Notes under the pieces: model-generated | Seen by the model: the letters and a program-made list of their open reading frames with translations, nothing else | Told to the model about the DNA's origin: nothing | Databases searched by the model: none | Shown here: piece by piece, positions 11,404 through 22,461 of the stretch | Position numbering within the stretch: the first letter of the stretch is position 1 | Layout: the number at the start of each line of letters is the position of its first letter | Source of the DNA: Pocillopora verrucosa | Taxonomy: Eukaryota > Cnidaria > Anthozoa > Scleractinia > Pocilloporidae | Direction: 5' to 3' | NCBI RefSeq assembly: GCF_036669915.1 | Contig: NC_089312.1 | Span: forward strand, 15,804,317 to 15,868,316 | Length of the DNA stretch: 64,000 nucleotides | Position numbers and translations under genes: made by a program

Positions 11404-11755
11404 GAGATTATTTCTCTTGTACTTTTAGATTGTTGAATTTCCCAACACCTAAGCTGTACTTCTCAATAAGACATTGTGAAAATGGACCCATCAATCCAGT
11501 AGGAATTTATCAACAGTGCCAATTGAATCATGATTTTTGTAAGTGTGTCAATTGAATGACCACGTGATTCCGAACTGCGTGGAAATGAGTCTCGAAAAGG
11601 ATTCTGAATTACTGGGTAAATTGCATCGGCATTAAACAAACTGGAAATGCAAACTTAATTCTATCATTTCTCCTCTAACTTAAAATTCGTTGTAGTTGAC
11701 GCCATCGTCTTCACCCATTAAAACCTTTTTCCTTTTTACTTCTTTTAACACTGAA

Positions 11756-14700
11756 TTATGAGTATCTACACTCGCCTCGGCACGCATCATCTCTGATGCT
11801 GGTGTACAACTCGTTGAGCCGATTGAAGTCTGCGGTGAGTGCATACTTGGTGTCCGGTTTAGATGCAATCTCTTTGAGCTGCCCCATGTCGTAGTTTCGT
11901 CCAATTCCAATAGCAAATACGGTGATGTTTGCCTCGTGCAGTTTTTGGGCTGGTAGTGTTATATTGTCAGTTGATTTTCCATCAGTCATAACTATAAGAA
12001 CTTTTGGAACCTCTGGACGGCCTGTTTCGTCGAATAGTTTACGCTTCACGAAAGATAATGCTTTTGCCGTCAAGGTACCGCCTTTCAGGTAAGGTGCTTT
12101 TTCAATATCCTTTATCATTTGTTCCGCATCAAAGTATTGCTTTAACGTGAAGATAGTTTTGATCTGAAAAGCACGAAATAGAGAAAAATATCAATTCAAT
12201 TGCCTAGCAAAACCTCAAGGAGAATTAAAAAACAGCACTATTATCGCAATAGTTATGATGGACATCCAGTTCATTATCGTTATTGCCATCGTCGTTATCG
12301 ATGTTGTCATACTGTTGTCGCCATCGTCCTAAGTGTCATGGTCATCATCGTTATCTTAATCGTCATCTTCATTGCCGTCATCGTTATCATACTTGTCGTC
12401 ATCGTGATCATCGTTATTGCCATCGTCATCATTATCATCGTTATCGTCATCTTTATTGTCATTGTTATTGTTGTTATCATCGTCATCGTCATTCTTATCG
12501 GCATGGTCATCGCGTGATCATCGTAATCATACTTATCGTCATCGTTTTCGTTATAATCGTTATCGTCCTCGTTTTCGTCGTCATCTCATCGTCGTGATTG
12601 TGGTCGTCATCATCATCATCATCATCATCATTAGTCCCAACGTCATCCTCTCTTGTCATGAAAAAAGGGGATGGGGGAGTAGTAGTGTTTGTTCATCATT
12701 GCTCTATGACCTTAGGTTCACTGGCAGGCAACTGTCATACAAAAAATCAGAAACTGCCTAAACCGTACCTTTTATTAAAGATAAATGTAATCTACTTACA
12801 CAAGGACTTGCCAGTACAACAAACCTTTGAAGAAAACAAGACCATTCCCACGTGTGTAAAGGTCTCTGAGATAAATGAACCGTTCACAGCATTTTTGATA
12901 AAATCCAAACACTTTTTGAAGTTTCCTTTGCCGTATTTTTCGATGCTTCCTGAACTGTCCACTAGGAATCCAATGTCTATCTTGGTTTTACATTCTATGC
13001 AACGACAAAAAAATGATAAGTATCAATAATTTTTTTTATTATACAAACTATGGTGTTATACAAGGATTTCCAGCCCTGAGAAAAGCCGTAACAACACACG
13101 TGAAAAAATACGATATTTTGTTCACGTGTGTTTGATATCGCCAATCAGATACTGACATGTCACACGCCTTTCCGCCACTCGGTCAGGTTGATGAATGAAC
13201 GGCAAAGCCTTCACCATTCTCAATCCATGGTCGTTTGTCGGAATATTTTCGGATTAATTATGGGTGCTATAAAACTGAAATATCCGTATTGACGCTTACA
13301 GACAGTGAAGTTCAAACTTTCCTAGAAAGGGAAGAAAATCAAAATACGAAATGAAAAACCGAAAGTTACGTATTTAGTGGCTTTGGTAATGGAATTTCTC
13401 GCGACTGAGAACGAAAATCGACCACTGAAAGATTTGCCACAGGCCAATTTTGGCCGTTTACCTGAATGATTTCTTCTGTCGGTAAGGACCAATTCAGTAA
13501 CTGAGAATTTTGTTCATTGAAAATTAGGCCCATTGTTTGTTTTCGTAGTGATTCAACGCATGTTTTCATCTTGAGTGCGCCAACGTACTTTACGATTTGT
13601 ATTCTGGATGGTTGATCCTTTTATTTTCATTCATTAACAGAGTCGACTTTTCTTGTCAGTAAAAGGCTATTGCGTTCATATGATAAACAAAATAGTACAT
13701 AGAGAAAGATGATACACGGTTGCTTGTAGATATGAGAAATAATACGTGGTTGCTTGTAGATATGAAATTTCTCTTCTCGTATTTAACTCAATATCTTACT
13801 CCGTCGTTCGCTGCGGTCACTCCTGAGCTATTGAGTTAAACACTCGAAGGGAAATTCCATATCTACGCGCGCCCATGCATTATTCTCTATTTATCGTTTG
13901 GTTGGCACCAAAAGCCAACACAAGAATACAGGCAGCTCGTCAGAAAGCTTAAAATAATATTCTAATTTTAAATAATATGATTTAAGTAGGTCACTTGAAA
14001 GCCTTTTTGTCTTCTCAATTCACCAAATTTGAAAAAAGCAATTGTTAAAACCCCTGAACGCATTCCACTGTCTCTGACATGACCCCTCAAGTGCTTGTTG
14101 TTCACAGTTATTTGTTTCTTCACTGAATGACTTACTACAAAATCCACAAGTGAGAGCACAATGCTTATTCATTCCGTACGGGTACTTGGTACAGAAGTCA
14201 TTATCTCTGTAGTCTTTGCAAAAAGCCTCGTAAGCTTTGTCATCCCGACAGGTGTCATCTAACAAAAAAAAATCCATACATTGAAAGGGAATGGATAGAT
14301 AAGAAAAAAAAAGAATAGGCTAAGAATTTAGTGTAACCCACTGTGAAAGGATTGTGCCATATTATTGAAGTCGCAGGTTCTCGGATACTTAAAAAATATT
14401 ATTTCCGTAAAAACTGTCGCTAATACTTTTTCTAAACAGAGTGAACATTTGCGCAAAATTTAATTTCATTCGGGTGAAATCCGTGTGGGAGCGAGGAATT
14501 CCATATCAAACCAATTAAGAGTAATTTTAGATTGATTACATCTGTAATAAGATTGGTTTAAATGAATGGCTTCTTTCGGTCTCAAATGTAATCTAGAAAT
14601 GCATTGTTTTGCTTCTCCCTAACCTTATTGGTCTCAAAACTCGCTCTTTGTTCTTAACCAACCAGATGGAAAACTCAAACCAACCGGGAGATGATCCTTA

Positions 14701-16231
14701 AAGTTTTACTGTGCTAGTGATCGTTTAAAAGCTTTTGCTATGAGCTAATTTCTCATCAGTTCCTCGCGAAGTTAAGCTAACTTTTGATTAGTCTACGAGA
14801 TAGCCAGTGCGGTTTTTGTTTTACGACACTTAATCGAAACAAAGCTTTATGACTTGTCTCACCAAGAGTTTACTTTAGCCCTTCGGCCTAGCGTACCAAA
14901 AGTGGTCAGAAGCGATGAGGTTCGATTCACCATTTTTGAAGAACTAATATGACATATTTCTGTTTCCACATTACTTATTTAAGGAGGTGACTTCAAAATA
15001 TTATGCTTCAAGAAAGTAATGTTCGCGTAACTATTCACAACAAGCTCAAGTTCAAGAAAGCTATTTTTCGTGAAAGGATATTCTTTTCGTTGAATTATTT
15101 GTTGGGAAAAAACGTACTCTGTGACACTTCTTGTCTTGCCCTTCCAGCTTCTGTACCTTTGTAAAATAGTAGAGTGTTGGAATAGAGTTACACATTAACA
15201 AACAATTCTTAAAAGTATTTTACAAGTAAGGAGAACTTTGATCATCCATCGCAGGAGCGACCTACCGTACTATTTTAAAATTGTATCTTAATTGATATCC
15301 GGGTGTTTTTATACATTTAACCCTAAAACTAGAATCTAATTTCTCCGTACAATATCACCCCTGAATCAAACTTCAAGGTCACTAGAATGGAGGAAATGAA
15401 CCAACTGAAGAAGCTCTTAGATGTCAACTGACAAAGAGAGAAAAAAAGGAAGAGAAAAGTATGGAGAATGTTCATACTGATGTTAGGGCGTAAAGGATTA
15501 TGGTCGTGTCTCGGACTGTGAACATCCGTCATTTCAACCTGTTAATTTTTTATCTAAACTTACGTGCATCCTCCAGGCCGTGATGTATGGTTGACCTAAA
15601 ATTCTCGTTTAGTATAGTACTACTTTTTCTCGCCGCGTTTGAGTCAGCGATGTTCCAGTTACTTGTAGAGGCGTCTGAGAAAAACAAGATATTATCACAA
15701 GAATAAACATAACATCACAAATAATTCGGTCGCTTTGCTAGATCGTATTCCTGAATGTTTTACATATTGCAAAACAACTTCGTACGCAAGTTCCAGGATT
15801 ATCGTGGATGTCGCTGTTTGAGAGTCTCAATTGGATTGTAATTTTTAACGGCTAACGGTTAAAATTTTGGCCATTTTACAGCTAACGGTTAACTTCCTTC
15901 CTTTATGATCAAAAGAAAAATATCCACGTTGAACTTTTTTTACGACTTACTGTTGCAATTTGTCAATTTTTACGCCCAACGGCTCAAGTCTTGGGCCTTT
16001 TATGTTCAGCGGTAACCCTATTGAGACCCTCCTGTTTTGTTGAATTGAGAAAGCAATATTGTACTTGACACAGTGCGTTTTTTTCCCAGCATGTGGGTAG
16101 TTTTTATCCGATGGGTAGCATTAAGTTTGTTTGTTTTTATCATTTTTTAAAATACCTTCTCAGTTCTTACCTTTAGTGAAGAATGCTAGAACTGATAATA
16201 AGAGGCAACCATAGAAGATGGAAATCTTCAT
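11756..16231 (-). CDS. Secreted ShK-VWA domain protein (matrilin-like)
   Basis: Five coding exons on the minus strand: 16231-16171, 15674-15564, 14258-14136, 12994-12825 and 12163-11756. All have AG acceptors and GT donors and join in frame (phases 1,1,1,0), giving 290 residues. Exon 1 codes a signal peptide, MKISIFYGCLLLSVLAFF. Exon 2 is a linker. Exon 3 is a ShK domain with six cysteines at 61, 71, 80, 91, 95 and 98 (ending HCALTCGFC). Exons 4-5 form one VWA domain with a complete metal-dependent adhesion site: DxSxS at D111-S115, T185 in GGTLT and D216 in VMTDGKS. An intron acceptor nine bases before the ATG (cag at 16243-16241) suggests a noncoding first exon. The domain pair implies an extracellular matrix or cell-adhesion role. 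Although ShK occurs in channel-blocking toxins, here it is a module fused to VWA. The protein ends shortly after a C-x-x-x-C pair (ACRGEC). Confidence 0.86.
12272..12640 (+). repeat. Degenerate CATCGT/TTATCG hexamer microsatellite in the VWA intron
   Basis: About 370 bp made of TCATCG, TTATCG and CATCAT units. It lies in the intron between the two VWA exons (12164-12824) and generates long spurious frames on both strands (Ile/Val-rich, His/Arg-rich and Met/Thr-rich). Confidence 0.9.
13093..13131. repeat. Short palindrome in ShK-VWA intron
   Basis: 'aacacacgtgaa' and 'ttcacgtgtgtt' face each other around an AT-rich centre, forming a stem of about 12-14 bp. Confidence 0.7.
13711..13865. repeat. 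Direct repeat followed by fold-back element
   Basis: 'ggttgcttgtagatatga' occurs twice, about 31 bp apart. From 13757 a fold-back runs to 13865, with outer arms 'tagatatgaaatttctct' and 'gggaaattccatatcta', inner arms 'tttaactcaatat' and 'ctattgagttaaa', and a central 'gttcgctgcggtcactc'. The arms are imperfect. Confidence 0.65.
15316..15498 (-). mobile_element. MITE-like repeat, TTAACCCTTT family, copy 2 (inverted)
   Basis: Read on the minus strand it follows the family: 'gatgttagggcg' type start, 'atgaacattctccatac', 'gtgatattgtacggagaaat' and an end in 'ttagggttaa'. It lies in the intron between coding exons 2 and 3 of the ShK-VWA gene. Confidence 0.65.
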
Positions 16232-16862
16232 TTTGACAATCTGTAACAAAATCGAAATTGTTTATTTCGTTAGATAAATTGTGATTATAACACAGACATT
16301 CAACAAATTTCCACGTTCTTCACACACAGAATCAATGAAACAAAATGTTTTCGACTTTATTCATATCTAGAAAGCTAGATGAGACAGGTTTACAGATTAC
16401 GTTCGGGGATCACAATGAAACTAGGAGTCTACGACAAGTTGATTGCCTTAATGCACCTATAATCGATTATATTATAAACATATACATGTTTGTTGCTTTT
16501 CTTTTGTTATTATTTAACATAAGTTATAATGTAATAATTACGATAAGAGTGTTTGTTTTCAGTTTGGTGTACAATGTCATTTTGAATTAATTACATTACA
16601 ACATTACTTGTTGTACTCACTCTGGTTTTAAGCTGACAATAGTGCAAAAAATCTGCTTACTTACCAGTTTTGGATCGATTGCTGTTTCATCGAGAGAACA
16701 ATGGAGCCGTGACTCCTCAATGTTTGCCTGAAACACCTTACAATTTTGCGGGAGAAATGATAAATAATTATCAGTTGAAGGGGGAATGGTTTTACGTGTG
16801 GTGTATTCAAAGATTGGCAGCAAGTCACAGGTGTTGGTACAAATCGTCACGGGTGTTTCCTT

Positions 16863-17074
16863 TTTACCCTTTTCACCCTAACATCAGTATGCATTTTCTC
16901 CATATTGTTCTCCATACATTTCCTAAGGTGCTGACAAGGAGAATTTGTTCAACAGTCAAGAGCTGCTTTAGTTGGTGATCATTTCCTTTATTCATGTGAC
17001 CTTAATCTGTGATTCAAGGGTGATAGTGTAAGGAGATATTAGGTGCTAGTCACTGTAAAGGGTTAAACGTTAAA
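16863..17074 (+). mobile_element. MITE-like repeat, TTAACCCTTT family, copy 3
   Basis: It carries 'acatcagtatgcattttctc', 'gctgacaaggagaatttgtt', 'gtcaagagctgcttta', 'gtgtaaggagatattaggtg' and an end near 'aagggttaaa'. It is the closest relative of the copy at 51201-51418. Confidence 0.78.
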
Positions 17075-17405
17075 GCGATCTCTGTGTAACCGAACTCGAT
17101 AACTCCGAGAAAACTTCAAAAGACGGGGGTGGGGGGGCACAGAGGGGCTATATGCTTCAACTTTTTGTTTTATTTGTCACACCACAGGCGGCCCGAGCTC
17201 CAGCTGTGAGATGATCATCTTGCGAAATAAGAGTCATGGCGAAATTATAAGAGTTTGTATGTGAATATTTATGACCGCTCTTAGGAATTAAAAAATACAA
17301 TCAAATTCCCACTAGAAATACTTCACCTTACTTCCACAGTGCATCACTTGTTATCTGACCGCTTACTGTGTTGAAAAGGACCCATTTTAGCGAAGTATCC
17401 ATTTG

Positions 17406-17617
17406 TAGCAGGTAATTTAGTGTTAAAAACTGAGTTGAAAACGTAAATTAGCCACCGTAAAGGGTAAAAAAGCTGACGTTTCGAACGTCAGCCCCTCGTC
17501 AGAGCGAAGGGTCAACCGGTCTGACGAAGGGCTAACGTTCAAAACGTCAGCTTTTTTACCCTTTACGTTGGCTAATTTACGTTTTCAACTCAGTTGTTAA
17601 CACTAAATTACCTGCTA
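17406..17617. mobile_element. Near-perfect fold-back (hairpin) MITE
   Basis: Inverted arms of about 95-100 bp: 'tagcaggtaatttagtgtt' at the left end and 'aacactaaattacctgcta' at the right end. Inner blocks 'gttgaaaacgtaaattagcc', 'taaagggtaaaaaagctgac' and 'gaacgtcagcccctcgtcag' are mirrored. The centre is 'agcgaagggtcaaccggt'. It has no coding capacity. The high arm identity suggests recent movement or gene conversion. Confidence 0.85.
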
Positions 17618-17619
17618 TA

Positions 17620-17664
<45 letters not shown>

Positions 17665-20600
17665 TTTATCCATTTGTAGGTTTACTACGTACTTAACTGA
17701 GAGAACTAAAATTATCAGCTCTCTCAGTGCGACAAATCATAATTTAATTCTACGTGATTCGGTTGTTCTTTTCGGTTAGTGCAAAAACCCGACATAAGTA
17801 ACAGATCGAAAAAGACCATTAACAACTGAATCTAGTCACTCAAGCTCACAGCCAAGCAATACTAATCCGGCAAACATTTTTCAGGAACCATGCTTATAAC
17901 GCTCGATTGTCAAACAACTTTTTTTCAGCCCTGATGACAACTTTCCACTCAAGTGTCAATGTCGCCGACAAACGTTCTTTTAAAAAATACCGTATCCGGG
18001 AAGATTCGACTCAACGATCAGCACTTATCTTCGTTTTAGAACTTTGCCAAGGAGGTTTCCATTGCTACTTGCGACCTTACGGAGACCTTCATCTTTACTT
18101 CGAGTTAGGAGCTTAACTAAGTGTCCTTAAACAGTTAGATAAGCTTTCAGTATTTACATCAAGTCTTGTATTGATCGTACTTTGAACGAAGAAAATTTTC
18201 AGGAAATAAGCTTTTAAAAAGTAAACCGTCTGGATTAGCTTCGCGATCGAAAGTTAACCAAGGCTAGATACAGTTTGTGGTTAATGGATTTCTCTGCAGT
18301 ATATTTTTTCCGCCAATTTGTGGGCGAAGCGAAAAGCCATCATAGCACGACTTTTCTGTCACCGATGTCGAGTTTTACGTCCATGAAAAATTGCTTCAGG
18401 TGCTCAGATTGCGTAGTAAAACAGAAAATGCATTTCAAGATCAGTTATGAAATGAAAACCTTGAAGAGAAAGATGTTCTTGAAGTTATTTACACTGTGTT
18501 AAAATATATCTCTTACGATAATTAGCAATTTCAATCACTGTAGTCGTTCATCCTTTTGAGAAATATTTGTATTCTTTATCCCGACATGGGGAACAAATAT
18601 TTCCCAAACTTTGAAATCGAGACTAGCGTTATGATTCGATATTTAACAAAGACTGCTTAAAGGAATATTGTCTAGAACTTTAATTTTCTTACTATTTCAC
18701 AACTGAATTTTAACTTCATAATCATGTTCATGTATGATTTCAAGATTAGCTCTACAATCTTAATCAAAAGTTCATTATTGCGCAGTTTTGTCTTATGAAA
18801 GTTACGCACAGCCACCTTCTCTCTCGCCTGAGATTTTATCAACAGAACCGCAAGAAAAGTTCCCACCTGGAAAGAACTGACCAATTGTTATGATATACGT
18901 GAATTTTCTAAAGTTGCAATTAACTTGAAAGGAAATAAAATGACACTTCTGTTGCAATTATTAGAAAGATTGTTAGTATAATGAAAGGAAATAACTCAAT
19001 TTGAGAGGTTTTCCGAAGTGTAATTAGATAAACTGTCGACATTTCGATTGTTGTTAATTCTCACTTAGATTCACGGATAAATCGCTGATTTTCTCGTGTC
19101 CGCTGCCTTAATGAGATTGGAGTTGTATTTCGTGATGTTCTTATCATTCCTAACTAAACTAAATTGTCGTGCCTCAAGCTTTTTACGCCTGTTTACTTAG
19201 TTTAATAAAGCTAGTAAGTGAGATTTCAGTTTTTCTTCTTCTTTGCCATGGTAAAGTTGAATTACTGTTATCCTTCATGACAAGAAAGAATTTTTAATTT
19301 TTCTTCAGCTTAGGTGTTAGGATTAAGGGCGAAACATTAAATTCTTTCAATTGCAATAATAATTCGTATTATTATTGATATGTATTAAAATCCTGTTTTG
19401 TGTAATGAGGGTTATTCCTCAGTGTAAAAAGTTTTTAATTCTTGAGTTATCTCAAAATATACGGTTAACCTTCGGCTTCCACTGATTCTCTTATCTGTTT
19501 TACCCCAATTAACAAAAATCATGATCACTCTAGACCCACTTGTCATCGCGCAAGAATCATATTTACAAATGGTAGGGATATGAATGTCAAAATCTTCCTC
19601 GGCAATTTTTTTTAATCTTTTCACCAAGGGCAGATAAAGAGCCTGTGATAACAATTCACAAGTTTTTGTTGTGCATGTGTTAAAAACTGTCTCTGGGAAA
19701 CTTCAGAAATTATAAAATCGTCTAACCGACCGTAGTCGGATCAACATTAATCCGTAACACGTGTTTGGAGGTAGAGGCTAATAATTAAACCGTATAAAGG
19801 TTAGTCACGTTTGATGGTAAATCCTGTCAGGTACGGCACGGAAAAGTCGTATTACTATCAATTCATTATGTAAAACTTACGTCAGGTAACAATATTCCGT
19901 CATCTATTAAAGGGGCAGAGATAACATGTCTTGTTTCAAACTACTATTCTAAATTTGGGCGCGTGAACAAAGCCAACGACATCCATAAAGGTGAGACTCC
20001 TTTTTCATGGTTTTTTAGCAGATTATGTCGTTACGGCGTTCAAATTTTTGGTGGTAGATTCGAGAGAGTTGCTATTTTAAAACCTCCTGTTTTTATAATA
20101 TTCTATTTCTGTGTTCCAAAGACCTTCACTGTAATTAAACTGAGGTCAGGTGCGAAGCCATTGTTTAGAAATGAATATCATTCACAGTAGTATTCTTTTC
20201 TTCAAAGAGAAGAGTTTACACTTATCCTCATTTTAAAAAAGGGGCATCTCGGAAACGGTTTGTTCTGTAACGTAATTTTTCTGCTTGAAAACTAGCTCCT
20301 AAATAAACCGTCATTCATTCATTGCGAGAGTTGAGTTGGATTCTCAGCGATGAATTCTAAAAAACCAACTCAAGTAGGAGATACGATACGTGACCATGGC
20401 TTTTATTAGGAGGAAGATTTACATTCAGCTTGTGCATGGCATTGTAAGGGCTCTGTAAAATAAAACAGTTTAGATGTCTTTGTAGGAGAGTTTATGAAAA
20501 TACTCTTCACTCGAATTATTTTTTTCCACTAGCGTCTTGATCCTATCTTAGGTTCATTATTATTTTGAAAACGCGATGTCAATTTCATATTATCTTTTGA

Positions 20601-22429
20601 AATGTTTCGTTAAACATAAAATAATTCAAATATATCATATTTTTTTTATGTTTGAACAGCACTTTGGAAGTGATTTCAATATTAATTATTTTTCGGCCGG
20701 CTTAAACGCGAGTCTTTCCTGTTTACTTGACCATGAAGGCGGTTAGTTCAAATACACATATGTACCTAGCAGCCAAAACAATTCTTTCAAGTCTTGATCT
20801 GATATGTAAAGTTAATAGCGAGACGTACGTCAGAGCACAGCGAGAACTATTATCATTCTTGGCTGTGAGATATATATAGAATAACTTGTTCTTGGCAGTC
20901 AGTTAGAATTAAGGGAACAAGTGTAAATAGGAGGGCAACCAAGGAAGAACAAAAAAAAAAAAAAAAATACAGGGATACAGGGATCTTAATTAAAACCCCG
21001 CCAATTTCTCTCGCCCGCCCAGACGGTTGTCTCTGCTACTGGCCGAGAACCCAGTCATAAGTGGGCGGGAAGAACAAGTATTGAACGTCCTCTCATATGC
21101 CTGTTACGTTCTGACTCATGATCAAAGTCGGTTTACGTAATTCACTGGTAGTGCTTTTAGAATTATGATCCAAATCACTGATTTTCCACCGTTCATTAGC
21201 ATAAGCGGAAAAGAGATAACTTCCTTGAGCTCGAGTTCGCGCGCTCTTCGTAGGATTGACAAGAACTGTACTTCAACTGTTGAGATTTTCAGCTGCTCAT
21301 ATAGTATAAATATTTGCATACATATTGCTCTTACTGTAGGAGTTGAAACTCTATAGCCCGAAGAATTACCAACTTTGCCACATCTATGCCTGCGTTGATT
21401 ATCAAAGTGACGAACTATTAAGTAATCATTTCTCGTTATGAAGTAATTTTCAATTGAGTTTCAAAAATAAACCCAGGTTACATTTGCTTTGCTTTAGAGC
21501 GCTATTTGATTGCTTTAGATAACTGGTGCCATTTTCTCGACCAAGCAGATGCAGGACTAAAACCAAACTCGAATTGGTCACTGGCTCACATTTTCCCGCG
21601 CTTGGCGCAGCTTACATGCTTTGTTTCTGAAGTTCCTATTGGTTCCTTCTGATTCTGCCTTTTTTTTCTGACGCAGTTACGACTTTCTCGCTATTGATGT
21701 AATATGCTCAGTGCTTAAAAGATTTTAGAGTGAACAACGACCGGAGGTGGTTTGGTTTGAGTAAGAAAATATCTTGTACCTTAAATTGCTTTTTTTCGTG
21801 TATTCGTAACTCATTCAGTTAAGATAAAATTTTTCGAGTGTCTATCGGTAAATAAGGTTTCATTGGCAAAGGGGAGTGCTTTCAGCATGTTTGGTTCCAC
21901 TCTTGGAAAAAGTAATGTTGTCTTTTCTAGCCCGAGAAAAAAAATTTAAATGAAAAGCAGGACTAATTAAAAGGAGAAATCTTTTTTTTTTGACAAAAAT
22001 AACCGCAATTCTTAATCGGATAAATTTATCGATTATAATAAATTTAAATTTTGCGAAAGAAAAAGAAAAGAAAAGCTTAGCAGGAATATTAGCCTTGGCT
22101 CCAACGCAACGCTGTGCTGACCGACTAGATTAATGTTTAAAATGGACAAAAAATTGATCGCCATAGGTCGCCACAATTAATTTCGAATTAATCCTTTCTT
22201 TAACTTTACCCTTTTAAATGACAAGTTATTAGAATATGAATAAAAAGTGGGCCAAAGAATAATCATGATAGGATTAATCAGTCAGTGAACTATTTTTTTT
22301 ACAATTTATAGTTGCTTCTGCTGATAAAGCTTGAAATCCTGTTGGAAATTATTTTTCTCATTTGTTGAAGTTGCTAGTTTATTTTGGCAACCATTCACAA
22401 CATCAAACTTTCAAAGTTTGAGCTTTTTC

Positions 22430-22461
22430 TCCCCCCCCCCAAAAAAAAAAAAAAAAAAAAA
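22430..22461 (+). repeat. Adjacent poly-C and poly-A runs
   Basis: About ten C followed directly by about twenty A. Length in this place may be unstable or assembly-dependent. Confidence 0.8.

Larger units (their letters stand above)
9849..11755. other. Intergenic stretch between B3GAT and the ShK-VWA gene
   Basis: It holds the B3GAT 3' UTR, the second copy of a dispersed repeat, and weak coding candidates. The frame 10520-10723 has an ATG and a more GC-rich leader. The frame 10636-10893 encodes Cys/Phe-rich hydrophobic stretches. Neither resembles a known family. Confidence 0.5.

Noticed and set aside
12200..12597. Ile/Val-rich and His/Arg-rich frames of about 100 codons
   Set aside because: They are products of the hexamer microsatellite in an intron of the minus-strand VWA gene.
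14020..14135. Continuation of the ShK frame beyond the domain
   Set aside because: A GTAAGT donor lies directly after the sixth cysteine and joins in frame to the VWA exon; the extension is intron.
14927..14945. 'ggttcgattc'-like tRNA B-box
   Set aside because: No matching A-box or cloverleaf arms could be found around it.
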